From the NCBI GenBank assembly GCA_017640485.1, contig JAEPQP010000010.1, positions 1-43,331 of the forward strand: a stretch of DNA of 43,331 bases, read 5' to 3'. Within the stretch, counting starts at the first letter, position 1, and each line of letters opens with the position of its first letter. The notes below the pieces were generated by a model. It did no database searches and was not told the DNA's origin. It saw only the letters and a list, made by a program, of their open reading frames with translations. Positions 33,238-42,189 of the stretch are shown one piece after another. This DNA is from Phycisphaerales bacterium. Lineage in GTDB: Bacteria; Planctomycetota; Phycisphaerae; Phycisphaerales; UBA1924. A program made the position numbers and the translations under genes.

Positions 33238-35010
33238 ATGGAGAGCGTCAGGATGATGCTCGAAAACGGCACGGAGGCCGATGAATCGATGGACCAGTTG
33301 CGGAAAATCTTTGGAAACGCAGGAAGCTATGTCAGTAGCATGACCGCGACCCAGAAGCTCCTGATCGCTTCGCTCGCGGTAATCGCCGCCATGACCATGT
33401 TCTTGGTCTCGCAATATGCTGCCAAACCCTCACTTGTAGATCTGATGGACGGCACCGGTGACACCGCCGCGTTGTCTTCCCTCCGCGCCGCCGGGATCGA
33501 CGCACAGCTCGTCGACGGCTCCATTAAAGTCCCCCCATCACAACAAACCGGTGCAGTCGCCGTCCTCGCCCAGAGCGGTCAACTCCCCGGCGACACCACC
33601 CTGATGTTCGGAAACCTCATCAACTCGCAAGACTGGAAAGCGTCCAAAGAACAGCACCGCCAGCAGCGCACCATCGCGACCCAGAACGAACTGTCCAAAG
33701 TCATCAGCCAGTTCCGCTTCATCAACAGCGCCAGCGTCATCCTCGACATCCCCCAGAGCTCCGGACTCGGACGAGCCGTCCGCTCACCGAGTGCATCCAT
33801 CACCATGTTCAGTCAAGGCGGCACCCCGCTCAGTCAGGACACCGTCGATGCCGCCGCGAGTCTGGTCATGGGCTCCGTCTCCGGACTCACTCCAAAGAAC
33901 ATCCAGGTGATCGACGGCACAACCGGTCAACCACGGGTCGTCTCCACCGCTGATGCCCGTCTCTCATCCAAATACACCGACCAAGCCCGTGCTGTCGAAG
34001 ACAGCAAAAAACAACAGATCCAAACCATGCTTGGGCATATCCCAGGCGTCATCATCTCCGTTTCTGCGATGGTCGATGTCAAGCGTGTGGACAGCTCCGA
34101 GATGTCCTACGCGAAAGTCGACGAGGGATCGGTCTCACTGGTCCGCTCGACCGGGACCGCTGAAGACACGATGCAGCAAGCGTCCCGAGGAGCTGAGCCG
34201 GGTGTACGCTCGAACCAAACCGCGAGCATCAACACCGGATCCGCCGTCGGAAACAGCTCCAACTCCAACGAAGCAAACAAAGAGTACGACAACCAGTTCG
34301 GGTACATCCAGAAGAACACCGTCGACCCGCGAGGCATGCCCACCCACATGCAAGCGTCGATCATTGTCCCCGAAGAATACATCCGCGATCTGCTCCTCAA
34401 ATCACAAGAGGGCGCCGAGGATGGGGCTGAGCCCACGCCGGTCACCGCCGAGGATATCCGCGAACGATTCGAAGGCATGGACGGCAACTCCGGATTCAAA
34501 TCCCTAATCGTCAAACAGGTCACCCCGCACCTGATGGGCATGAACCCAGACGGCTCAGTCATCCAAGGCGATGTGGTCGTCTCCATGGCACCGCTCGGCG
34601 ACGCCTACAAGCAGTTCGGTCAGGTCCAGTCCGCAGGCTTCATGGGGTCACTCGTCGGAAACAATGGTGGGGGCTCCATCCTCCTAGGCAACGGAAACCT
34701 GATCGAAACGATCCTCGTTGGCGTACTCGCTGGGGTCTCGGTCCTCATGATGCTCATGATGATCAAGCGATCCAGCCAAGACATCAAACTCCCAACCGCT
34801 GAAGAACTCGTCGGACTCCCTCCACAACTCGACGCGGTGAGCGATCTGATCGGAGAAGCGGACGAAGGTGAGTCCGCGATGGCGGGGATCGAGGTCGAGG
34901 ACGCAATGGTCGAACTCCAACAACTCCGCGAGCAGGTCAGCGAACTCATCACCGCTGACCCTGAAGGCGCCGCGAGCCTCGTTGAGCGCTGGGCAGAGAT
35001 CGAGGATTAA
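33238..35010 (+). CDS. fliF: Flagellar MS-ring protein FliF
   Basis: 590-residue inner-membrane ring protein on which the basal body assembles. The first membrane segment is about residues 41-59. The periplasmic ring-building domain includes TTLMFGNLINSQDWKASKEQHRQQRTIATQNELSKVI, SASVILDIP and ASLVMGSVSGLTPKNIQVIDG. The second membrane segment is near 489-511. The acidic C-terminal tail (VELQQLREQVSELITADPEGAASLVERWAEIED) is the FliG-binding site. Start choice is uncertain: ATG codons lie at 33238, 33253 and 33256, the first two with weak upstream purine runs. fliG begins two bases after the stop. Confidence 0.95.
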   Translation: MESVRMMLENGTEADESMDQLRKIFGNAGSYVSSMTATQKLLIASLAVIAAMTMFLVSQYAAKPSLVDLMDGTGDTAALSSLRAAGIDAQLVDGSIKVPPSQQTGAVAVLAQSGQLPGDTTLMFGNLINSQDWKASKEQHRQQRTIATQNELSKVISQFRFINSASVILDIPQSSGLGRAVRSPSASITMFSQGGTPLSQDTVDAAASLVMGSVSGLTPKNIQVIDGTTGQPRVVSTADARLSSKYTDQARAVEDSKKQQIQTMLGHIPGVIISVSAMVDVKRVDSSEMSYAKVDEGSVSLVRSTGTAEDTMQQASRGAEPGVRSNQTASINTGSAVGNSSNSNEANKEYDNQFGYIQKNTVDPRGMPTHMQASIIVPEEYIRDLLLKSQEGAEDGAEPTPVTAEDIRERFEGMDGNSGFKSLIVKQVTPHLMGMNPDGSVIQGDVVVSMAPLGDAYKQFGQVQSAGFMGSLVGNNGGGSILLGNGNLIETILVGVLAGVSVLMMLMMIKRSSQDIKLPTAEELVGLPPQLDAVSDLIGEADEGESAMAGIEVEDAMVELQQLREQVSELITADPEGAASLVERWAEIED

Positions 35011-35012
35011 GC

Positions 35013-36053
35013 ATGGCACGCAAACCCAACGAACCATTGCCAACCGATCCGCGTGAACTCCCTGGAGTCTCCAAAGCCGCGATCCTCCTGCTGTCCGTAG
35101 GCGCGGACCTCGCGTCATCAGTCCTCAAGCACCTGCCCGCTGAGAAAGTCGAAGAGATCACCAGAGAGCTCGCGTCGTTGGGCCGTGTTCCCAGCGAACT
35201 CCAAGACGGCGTCATCGAAGAGTTCTACAACGTCTCGATCGCAACCCAGTACGCCAACGAGGGCTCCCTTTCATACGCCAAGCAACTCCTCCAGAACTCG
35301 ATGGATCCCACCGATGCGGAGCGCGTGCTGGGTCAGATCCAGACGCAGGTTCAGAAGACTCCATTCAGCTTCCTCCAGCGTGCCGAGAGCGACAACCTGC
35401 TGACCTTTATCCAAGAAGAACACCCGCAGACCATCGCGTTGATCCTCTGCCACCTCTCCCACCACAAAGCGTCCGAGATCCTGGTCGGTCTCGCGATGGA
35501 GAAACAGCTCGAGGTCATCAAGCGCATCGCGAACATGGAGCAGACCAACCCCGAGGTCATCAAAGAAGTCGAGATCGGTCTCGAGAGCCGGCTCAGCAAC
35601 ATGCTCATGCAGAGCATGGAGAAAGCCGGGGGCGTCCCGACCGTCGCCGAGATCCTCAACCTCGCGGACCGCGCCACCGAGAAAACCATCATGGAAGGTC
35701 TCGAGTCCGACGATCCAGATCTTGTCGAAGAAATCAGAAGACTCATGTTCGTCTTCGAGGACATCAAGCTCGTCAACGACAAGGGCATCCAAGCCGTCCT
35801 CAAGGAGGTCGAGAACGACGAACTCTCCGTGGCGCTCAAGACCGCAAGCGAAGCGCTCGCCGAGAAGATTTTCTCGAACATGTCCGAACGCGCCGCCGAG
35901 ATGGTCAAGGAAGACATGGAGTTCATGGGACCCGTCCGCGTCTCGGATGTGGAGACCGCTCAGCAGCGGATCGTGGACATCGTCCGTCGTCTCGAAGAAG
36001 CCGGCGATGTCATGATCGAAGGGCGCGGCGGAGAGGGCGAGATGGTCGTCTAA
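35013..36053 (+). CDS. fliG: Flagellar motor switch protein FliG
   Basis: 346-residue rotor protein that couples the stator to the MS ring. The N-terminal domain (GVSKAAILLLSVGADLASSVLKHLPAEKVEEITRELA) binds FliF. The middle domain carries EEHPQTIALILCHL. The C-terminal domain has GGVPTVAEILNLADRATEKTIMEGLESDDPDLVEEIRRLMFVFEDI and the charged torque helix region ALKTASEALAEKIFSNMSERAAEMVKEDMEFMGPVRVSDVE. The start is two bases after fliF, with GAGGA upstream inside fliF. Confidence 0.97.
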   Translation: MARKPNEPLPTDPRELPGVSKAAILLLSVGADLASSVLKHLPAEKVEEITRELASLGRVPSELQDGVIEEFYNVSIATQYANEGSLSYAKQLLQNSMDPTDAERVLGQIQTQVQKTPFSFLQRAESDNLLTFIQEEHPQTIALILCHLSHHKASEILVGLAMEKQLEVIKRIANMEQTNPEVIKEVEIGLESRLSNMLMQSMEKAGGVPTVAEILNLADRATEKTIMEGLESDDPDLVEEIRRLMFVFEDIKLVNDKGIQAVLKEVENDELSVALKTASEALAEKIFSNMSERAAEMVKEDMEFMGPVRVSDVETAQQRIVDIVRRLEEAGDVMIEGRGGEGEMVV

Positions 36054-36101
36054 CCGATCACCGTCAGTCCACTTCTGACCAACGCCGAGAAAGGCACACG
36101 C

Positions 36102-36893
36102 ATGGGCATCATCAAACGAGCCGACCTCGAAACCTACACGCGCGACGCGGTCCCAATGGATCTCGGAGATCTTCAAAAACGAGGAGAAGCCGTCATCGCC
36201 GCTGCACAGGAGGAAGCAGCACGAATCCTCAAAGAAGCGACCGAAGAGCGCGAACGCCTGGTGTCCGATGCATCAGAAACAGGACACGAGGAAGGATACA
36301 AAGCAGGATTCGCAAAGGGACAAGAAGCCGGGACCATCGAAGGCACACAGCAAGCCGAGATCGAGCATACCCAGCGACTCGAATCCCTCGCAAGCAACTG
36401 GTCCAGCGCTCTCGAGCAATGGGACACCGATCGCATCGATCTCATGATCAACGCCCGCAATGAGGTCATCGAACTCGCCGCCCACATCGCGTCCAGAGTC
36501 ATCAAACGCACCATTGACCTCGATCCTGAAGTGGTGGTGGATCAACTGGAGGTTGTGCTCGAAACACTCGTGACCCCAACCGATATCCGGATCAAGACGC
36601 ACCCCAGTGACACCGAACTGCTCAAGCGCGTCATGCCCGCGATGATCCAGCAATGCTCAGCGTGCAATCACGCCGAACTCGCAGAAGATGATGCGCTCAC
36701 GCCCGGATCGTGTGTGGTGACCACGAAAGGCGGAGGGACCATCGACGCGTCCATCTCGACCCAGCTCAACCGAATTGTCGCAACCCTCCTCCCTGCGCAC
36801 CGCGGACCGGACTACGACCGCCACCTCGATGAAGACGAGGGTGCAGACACCACCGATAGCACCACATCAGAATCAAAGGACGACGCCGCGTGA
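36102..36893 (+). CDS. fliH: Flagellar assembly protein FliH
   Basis: 263-residue regulator and peripheral stalk of the FliI export ATPase. It has an Ala/Glu-rich N-terminal helix (residues 25-60), a short GxxxG-type run (GHEEGYKAGFAKGQEAGTIEG) typical of FliH, a coiled coil, and a C-terminal domain like the ATPase delta/E subunit (HIASRVIKRTIDLDPEVVVDQLEVVLETL, LTPGSCVVTTKGGGTIDASISTQLNRIVATLL). An acidic tail follows. GAAAGG lies about seven bases before the ATG. The stop overlaps the fliI start by four bases (GTGA). Confidence 0.88.
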   Translation: MGIIKRADLETYTRDAVPMDLGDLQKRGEAVIAAAQEEAARILKEATEERERLVSDASETGHEEGYKAGFAKGQEAGTIEGTQQAEIEHTQRLESLASNWSSALEQWDTDRIDLMINARNEVIELAAHIASRVIKRTIDLDPEVVVDQLEVVLETLVTPTDIRIKTHPSDTELLKRVMPAMIQQCSACNHAELAEDDALTPGSCVVTTKGGGTIDASISTQLNRIVATLLPAHRGPDYDRHLDEDEGADTTDSTTSESKDDAA

Positions 36894-38308
36894 AGCTGCT
36901 CGCTCGTGAAACAGAGATGGTGACGCAGGTCTGCCCGCTTGGGATCACCGGGCGCGTCCACGCCGTCCGAGGCATGTCCATCCTCGCGACCGATCTCCCC
37001 GTCCCGATCGGATCCCTCATCGAAATTCAAGGCCTCGATGACACCCGCATCGCAGGAGAAGTGGTGGGGTTCGACGCGGCACACACCATTGTCATGCTCC
37101 TCGCGCAGACCACCGGCATCGTCCCGGGATCGAAGATCGTCATGCAGCAGGTCCATCAGATCGCACCGGTCGGAAAGCGCATGCTCGGACGCGTCCTCGA
37201 CGGACTCGGGAACCCCATCGATCACGATGGACCAATCAGCGAGACGATCAGCCGACCCATCAACCCAACCCCGATCGGTGCGATGGATCGGAGACGCATC
37301 AATCAACCCCTCCGCACCGGAGTCCGCGTGCTGGACCTCATGACCCCGATCGGGCGCGGCCAGCGTCTGGGGATATTCGCAGGACCCGGCGTCGGGAAGT
37401 CCACACTCCTTGGACAGATCGCGCGAGGCACCGACGCGGATGTCAATGTCATCGCACTCATCGGTGAGCGAGGCCGGGAAGTCCGGGACTTCATCGACCA
37501 CGCGCTGGGACCCGAGGGACTCAAAAGATCGATCGTCATCGTCGCAACCGGGGATGAATCCCCCCTTCTGCGGATCCGAGCCGCGAAGCTCGCATGCACA
37601 ACCAGCGAATACTTCCGCGATCAAGGGCTCGATGTCCTCCTCATGATGGACTCGATCACCCGATTCGCGCACGCCCAGCGTCAGGTCGGGTTATCCGTCG
37701 GAGAACCGCCAACGACCAAGGGCTACACCCCCAGCGTCTTCTCGTCGATGGCCGAGCTCCTGGAACGATCCGGGACCATCGAACCCAAGCAAGGCTCAGC
37801 AGGCGGATCGATCACCGGACTCTTCACCATTCTGGTCGAAGGGGATGACATGACCGAACCCGTCTCCGATGCCGCCCGTGGGATTCTGGATGGACATGTC
37901 GTGCTCTCCAGAAAGATGGCGCACGCCGGTCAGTTCCCCGCGGTTGATGTGCTCGATTCCGTTTCTCGCGTTGCCGATGAAGTCACCGACGATGCGCACA
38001 AAGCCGCTCGCGTTCAGATGTCCAAGCTCATCGCCAAGTACCGCGAGATCGAAGACCTCGTCCAGATCGGCGCCTACGCCCAAGGCGTCAATCCCGAAGC
38101 GGACACCGCGATCGATATGTACCCCGTCATCAGCGAACTGCTCGCACAACGCACCAACGAGAACGCGCCATTCGATCCCGCGAAAGAGATGATGGTGAAA
38201 CTCGCGTTCCAATCCGGAGAGATGATCCAGCAGCGTAAAGCGTTCGCCCAGTCCCAGTCACAAGCCCCCGCCCCCGTCGGGCCCCCAGCAGCACAGGCAG
38301 GGGGATGA
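36890..38308 (+). CDS. fliI: Flagellum-specific ATP synthase FliI
   Basis: 472-residue ATPase of the flagellar type III export apparatus, related to F1 beta. It carries GRVLDGLGNPID, Walker A GPGVGKST near residue 168, IGERGREVRDFI, Walker B DVLLMMDSITRFAHAQRQVGLSVGEPP, RSGTIEPKQGSAGGSITGLFTILVEGDD and GHVVLSRKMAHAGQFPAVDVLDSVSR. The start is GTG, overlapping fliH. A Pro/Ala/Gln tail of about 20 residues extends beyond the family core. Confidence 0.97.
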   Translation: MKLLARETEMVTQVCPLGITGRVHAVRGMSILATDLPVPIGSLIEIQGLDDTRIAGEVVGFDAAHTIVMLLAQTTGIVPGSKIVMQQVHQIAPVGKRMLGRVLDGLGNPIDHDGPISETISRPINPTPIGAMDRRRINQPLRTGVRVLDLMTPIGRGQRLGIFAGPGVGKSTLLGQIARGTDADVNVIALIGERGREVRDFIDHALGPEGLKRSIVIVATGDESPLLRIRAAKLACTTSEYFRDQGLDVLLMMDSITRFAHAQRQVGLSVGEPPTTKGYTPSVFSSMAELLERSGTIEPKQGSAGGSITGLFTILVEGDDMTEPVSDAARGILDGHVVLSRKMAHAGQFPAVDVLDSVSRVADEVTDDAHKAARVQMSKLIAKYREIEDLVQIGAYAQGVNPEADTAIDMYPVISELLAQRTNENAPFDPAKEMMVKLAFQSGEMIQQRKAFAQSQSQAPAPVGPPAAQAGG

Positions 38309-38313
38309 TCTAG

Positions 38314-38775
38314 ATGCCAAAGTTCGTATTCAAACTCCAACCCGTCCTCGATCTGCGAGAACGCGAGGAACAAGAGAAAAAGAGGATCCTCGCGGATCTC
38401 GAGCGCCAGGGCCTCAGCCTGGAATCCCGCATCCGTCAGTTCCAGCACAACATCGAGAACGAACAAGCCTCCCTCGCGTCCATGCTCACCGACAAGAACG
38501 GCGTCGATCTCAAGGGTGCCCGTCTCCAAGCGAACGCGGCCCTGAGCAACCGGTTCGCGGCACAGCGCACCGTTCTCGAACTCGCGGGTGTGCACAAGCT
38601 GATCAACGACGCGCGAGCCCAGCTCACCGAAGCGTCCGCGAGGCGCAAAGCCGTGGAACTGCTCAAGGACCGGCAGCGCGAAGCGTTCGAATCCGAGCAA
38701 AGACGAAGAGAATCCCTCGAACTGGACGATATGTCTGTGATGCGCCACTCTCGGCGTGACGGAGCACTGCTATGA
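38314..38775 (+). CDS. fliJ: Flagellar export protein FliJ
   Basis: 153-residue, almost entirely coiled-coil protein that acts as the central stalk of the export ATPase. The N-terminus FVFKLQPVLDLREREEQEKKRILADLE and the C-terminal KAVELLKDRQREAFESEQRRRESLELDDMSVMRH match FliJ. The ATG at 38314 lies five bases after the fliI stop, with GGGGA eight bases upstream; the stop overlaps the next start as ATGA. Confidence 0.9.
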   Translation: MPKFVFKLQPVLDLREREEQEKKRILADLERQGLSLESRIRQFQHNIENEQASLASMLTDKNGVDLKGARLQANAALSNRFAAQRTVLELAGVHKLINDARAQLTEASARRKAVELLKDRQREAFESEQRRRESLELDDMSVMRHSRRDGALL

Positions 38776-39491
38776 AAAAACTCACCAGAGCAATCACCGT
38801 CGTCGCGGTCCTCAACCTGCTCGGAGTCCTCGCGGGGATCGCGTGGGTCTTCGCATCGGGAAGAGTCGACAAACAACGCGTGCTCGAAGTTGTGGACCTG
38901 TTCGAAGAAACCACCGAAGGCCGCGACGCGCGGATCAAATCCGAAGAAGCCGAAGCAGAAGCCGCCAGAGCCGCGGCCGAAACGGACCTCCCCGAACTCG
39001 CGATGAACTCGGGCGAGCTCAACGATGTTCGCCTGCAACTGACCCAGATCGACCGCGCCCGCCTCGAACGCATGCAACGCGAGATCTCTGATCTCCAGAA
39101 CACACTCAAACGAGAACGGGCCCTGCTCGCGAGCGAACGCGTCGATTTCGAAGAACAACGCGAAGCCTTCGAAGCGATGCGGCAGCGTCTTCGCGATATC
39201 GAAGGATCCGACCAGTTCAGCAAAGCCCTCAATGTCCTCAAGGAATCCAAAGCCAAGGATTCCAAAGAGATGCTCAATGTCCTGATCGATGAGGGCAAAC
39301 GCGAACAGGTCGTCTCCTACCTCAGTGCGCTCGCGACTGGTGTCCGCACCGAGATCATCGCCGAGTTCATCAAAGCAGACCAAGCAGAGTTGGCAGCCGG
39401 TTTGCTGGAGTCCATCCGACTGCGCGGCCAGGAAACCGCGCTCACGGATGCCAACACCGATGACAACGCTCCAGACACACTCGGCCCGTAA
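38772..39491 (+). CDS. MotE/YlxF-like flagellar protein
   Basis: 239 residues: one N-terminal membrane segment (about 7-29), a long coiled coil (about 65-145), and a C-terminal domain (SKEMLNVLIDEGKREQVVSYLSALATGVRTEIIAEFIKADQAELAAGLLESIR) resembling the MgtE-N-like end of MotE. In Bacillus, ylxF of this type lies between fliJ and fliK, exactly the position here, which supports the assignment. MotE acts as a periplasmic chaperone or spacer for stator proteins in other bacteria; the role here is inferred. The end of the gene overlaps the fliK start by 32 bases. Confidence 0.75.
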   Translation: MKKLTRAITVVAVLNLLGVLAGIAWVFASGRVDKQRVLEVVDLFEETTEGRDARIKSEEAEAEAARAAAETDLPELAMNSGELNDVRLQLTQIDRARLERMQREISDLQNTLKRERALLASERVDFEEQREAFEAMRQRLRDIEGSDQFSKALNVLKESKAKDSKEMLNVLIDEGKREQVVSYLSALATGVRTEIIAEFIKADQAELAAGLLESIRLRGQETALTDANTDDNAPDTLGP

Positions 39492-41001
39492 CCCAAGCAG
39501 CGCAAGCCCCTTACTCAGCGGCGCACAATCCGCTCGCTCCAGCGCACTCGATGCGCCGGGATTCGCAGGTATCCTCGACGCGTTCACCGAACCAGACTCG
39601 CTCACCGAAACCGAACCAATCGAATCCACATCCGATCAGCCGAGTGATGAGTCGCAAAAGTCCGACGAGTCGGATGATGCTTCGGACACTCAAGCTGCCC
39701 AGGACGAATCCAACGAGCCCGCTCAAAGCACAGATCAAGCGGAGGACTCTGAGCAGACCGAAGAGTCCCAGTCCAACTCGCAACCAGTCTCAGATACACA
39801 GACAGCCGATCGTCCAGAGCAACCCGCCGAGGGTGCATCGACCCAGGTCAACTCCGCGCAGGATCTGGTGAAACTCCTCAACAACGCCGCAACCATCGAT
39901 CTCGCGGCCCTCGCAACCCAGCAGCTGACCGGACAAACAACAGCTACACAAGCCGCGATCCAGCCCAAATCGACTCAACAACACGCTCAGCAGAGCACCC
40001 AATCAAGCACTCCACAGCCCGCTCAACTGCAGTCGCAGCCACCAACCACGCCAGCCACTCCAACACCGATTCAGCCTCAGACCAATCAGTTCAGAACGCT
40101 GCAGTCTCCACAACCCAATATCGCTCATCTCTCAGCTGATCCAGCCCAATCCACAGCCAACAACACACAGCCAATCACAACTTCCGCTCAGCAGGTCCGT
40201 ACTCCCGCAGCAGCCCAACCGAACAGCACTCCAACGCCGCAAACCGCTATAGCGACCATCCATCGCTCGGTGCTCGCTTCCCAAGCAATCCAAGCGAGCA
40301 CAACGCGTGTTCACAGCCCAGAAGCCGCGACCAATCAGCGGAAGTCCGACCCATTCAAATCTCTCACCGAGATCGGTGCATCGAGCAAATCCAAGCCACT
40401 CCGAGGCACCGAATCGGCGAACTCAAACGCCGCGGGATTCGACCTCGGCGCTCAGTCCGACCGCTCCGCTCAGCACGCAACCCGCCTGGATGCGCAAGAC
40501 CCCAACGCACGCACTCAAGAGCAGGCCCTGCAGCGCAAGCAGATCCTGTCGCAAGTCCAGCGTGGTCTCGCGTCCATCATCAACACCAAAGGCGGCACCA
40601 TGAAACTCCGGATGACCCCGGAGCATCTGGGTCAGGTCAATATCAAAATGACCACCAAAGACGGCCATGTGAAGATCAAGATCGATGCAGAGACTGATCA
40701 AGCACGGGCCGCACTCAAGAGCGGGCTCGCGGAACTCAAATCAACAATGGAATCCCGCGGGATCCAGGTTGAAGAACTCAGTATCGAGCAACGAACCCCA
40801 AACGAGTTCCGCCTCACGGATCACGCACTCGACTCCAAGAGTTCTCCAAACCAACACGATCACCAATCAAGCCGTGATCACGACCAGAAAAATCAACAAC
40901 ACTCTCCTGATGATCAACCGGATCATCAAGGACTCGACGCACAAGACAGCGAATCACCGAAACCAATCTGGACCGAGCTCGGTCTGGATGCCATCGCGTG
41001 A
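39460..41001 (+). CDS. fliK: Flagellar hook-length control protein FliK
   Basis: 513-residue molecular ruler. The long N-terminal region (residues 1-360) is low-complexity, rich in Gln, Ser, Thr and Pro, as usual for FliK. The C-terminal Flg_hook domain is clear: KGGTMKLRMTPEHLGQVNIKM, HVKIKIDAETDQARAALKSGLAELKSTMESRGIQVEELSIEQ. A His/Asp/Gln-rich tail follows. The ATG at 39460 overlaps the preceding gene; upstream codons of the open frame (from 39289) lie wholly within it and look non-coding. Position between the MotE-like gene and flgD fits. Confidence 0.92.
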   Translation: MTTLQTHSARNPSSASPLLSGAQSARSSALDAPGFAGILDAFTEPDSLTETEPIESTSDQPSDESQKSDESDDASDTQAAQDESNEPAQSTDQAEDSEQTEESQSNSQPVSDTQTADRPEQPAEGASTQVNSAQDLVKLLNNAATIDLAALATQQLTGQTTATQAAIQPKSTQQHAQQSTQSSTPQPAQLQSQPPTTPATPTPIQPQTNQFRTLQSPQPNIAHLSADPAQSTANNTQPITTSAQQVRTPAAAQPNSTPTPQTAIATIHRSVLASQAIQASTTRVHSPEAATNQRKSDPFKSLTEIGASSKSKPLRGTESANSNAAGFDLGAQSDRSAQHATRLDAQDPNARTQEQALQRKQILSQVQRGLASIINTKGGTMKLRMTPEHLGQVNIKMTTKDGHVKIKIDAETDQARAALKSGLAELKSTMESRGIQVEELSIEQRTPNEFRLTDHALDSKSSPNQHDHQSSRDHDQKNQQHSPDDQPDHQGLDAQDSESPKPIWTELGLDAIA

Positions 41002-41017
41002 ACGAAAGGGATAGACC

Positions 41018-41605
41018 ATGAGCGCCATCACCGACTTCTCCACAAGCAACCCGGTCTCTTCCGATGATGCATTCAATAGCTTATCAAGCGGCGAGTTCCT
41101 CCAAATCATCTTCACGGAACTTCAGAACCAAGACCCGCTCGAGCCGCAAGACACCCAAGCGATGCTCAATCAACTCTCCGCGTTGCGATCGATCGAATCC
41201 GATGAGAACATGGTCCAGTCGCTCGAGAACCTGGTCGCACAGAACGAGTTCGCCGCCGCATCACAGTTGATCGGTTCTCTTGTTTCAGGGATCACCCTCG
41301 ACAACCAACGCGTCGCAGACCTAGTCATCTCAGTCTCCCAGAGCTCGCAAGGACCAGTCCTCAACCTTTTCGATGGATCCCGCATGCTCTTCGATCAGGT
41401 CGATGAGATCGCCGGACCGCTCGACGATTATGTCCCGGACGAGCCAAACGACGATGATGACGACGACGCACCGAACGACGATCCGATCAACGGCGTCCCG
41501 GTCCCAACCCCGCACATCGGTGACACCGGATCCCTCAACACCAACACAGACACCCGCGACACCGGAAGCATCGATCCGATCGGACAGATCTTTTCACCTG
41601 GATAA
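41018..41605 (+). CDS. flgD: Flagellar hook-cap scaffold FlgD (short form)
   Basis: 195 residues. The N-terminal FlgD capping domain is clear: SSGEFLQIIFTELQNQDPLEPQDTQAMLNQLSALRSIESDENM and AASQLIGSLVSGI. After about residue 120 the usual C-terminal Tudor/Ig-like domains are not recognisable. Instead there is an Asp-rich run (DEPNDDDDDDAPNDDP) and a Thr/Asp/Gly-rich tail. The ATG at 41018 follows fliK by 16 bases with GAAAGGGA upstream. The cap function probably rests on the N-terminal domain. Confidence 0.9.
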   Translation: MSAITDFSTSNPVSSDDAFNSLSSGEFLQIIFTELQNQDPLEPQDTQAMLNQLSALRSIESDENMVQSLENLVAQNEFAAASQLIGSLVSGITLDNQRVADLVISVSQSSQGPVLNLFDGSRMLFDQVDEIAGPLDDYVPDEPNDDDDDDAPNDDPINGVPVPTPHIGDTGSLNTNTDTRDTGSIDPIGQIFSPG

Positions 41606-41620
41606 CACCCCAAGCACACG

Positions 41621-42124
41621 ATGACCATCTCGGGCAACCAACTCCTCGCGGCACTCGGTTCAGGGATTATCCCGAACGAGGGGAACGCTGCGCCCAATGG
41701 AAAGAAGACACCCCTCAAGTTCGATGATGTCCTGGCGCGCGTGCAGAGGGGCGAACCGTCCGAGCTGGGTATCCAGCTCGGGAAGCAACTTAACACACAT
41801 GAACTCTCCGACGATCTGAAATCTCACGCAGCACGAGCCGCGGATCTCGGAGCAATCCATGGCGTCAGCCGTGCACTGGTCGAAACCGAAGGATCGATCC
41901 TGCGCCTCGATGTGCTGAATCGGATCGTCGAAGCGCAGATCGAACCCCAACAAGAACTCGTCATCGACCAGATCGATGGATACATCGCGCTCAAGCCAAC
42001 CAAATCAGACTCTGCAGACGAGCAATCAACCCAATCCGGGCTTCCACCCAACCACCAGTTCAGTCCGGCACGCGGTGTGCGAAACCCGTCACTCGCTCAA
42101 GTGCTCGCTCGTCAAGAGCGGTAG
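41621..42124 (+). CDS. Flagellar operon protein (TIGR02530-like)
   Basis: 167-residue product. The segment FDDVLARVQRGEPSELGIQLGKQLNTHELSDDLKSHAARAADLGAIHGVSRALVETEGSILRLDVLNRIVEA follows the pattern of the small flagellar operon protein family found between flgD and flgE in Firmicutes and spirochaetes (two helices, then AxxxGxxxxLV and a short strand). Position here is the same. A C-terminal extension of about 50 residues is polar and not recognised. Function in any organism is not well defined. The gene is 15 bases after flgD. Confidence 0.65.
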   Translation: MTISGNQLLAALGSGIIPNEGNAAPNGKKTPLKFDDVLARVQRGEPSELGIQLGKQLNTHELSDDLKSHAARAADLGAIHGVSRALVETEGSILRLDVLNRIVEAQIEPQQELVIDQIDGYIALKPTKSDSADEQSTQSGLPPNHQFSPARGVRNPSLAQVLARQER

Positions 42125-42149
42125 TTTCAGCACGATCCGTTATTCATCC

Positions 42150-42173
42150 CCGGCTCCAATGAACCCGAGCCGG
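42150..42173 (+). repeat. Inverted repeat before flgE
   Basis: CCGGCTC (42150-42156) and GAGCCGG (42167-42173) form a perfect seven-pair GC-rich stem with a ten-base loop, 16 bases before the flgE ATG and just ahead of its GAGG. There is no T-run, so it is not a normal terminator; it may affect mRNA stability or translation of the hook gene. Confidence 0.45.
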
Positions 42174-42189
42174 ACCACGAGGTAGTCTC

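Noticed and set aside
39289-39459. Upstream extension of fliK
   Set aside because: It lies wholly inside the MotE-like gene in another frame and has a Ser/Arg-rich out-of-frame look.
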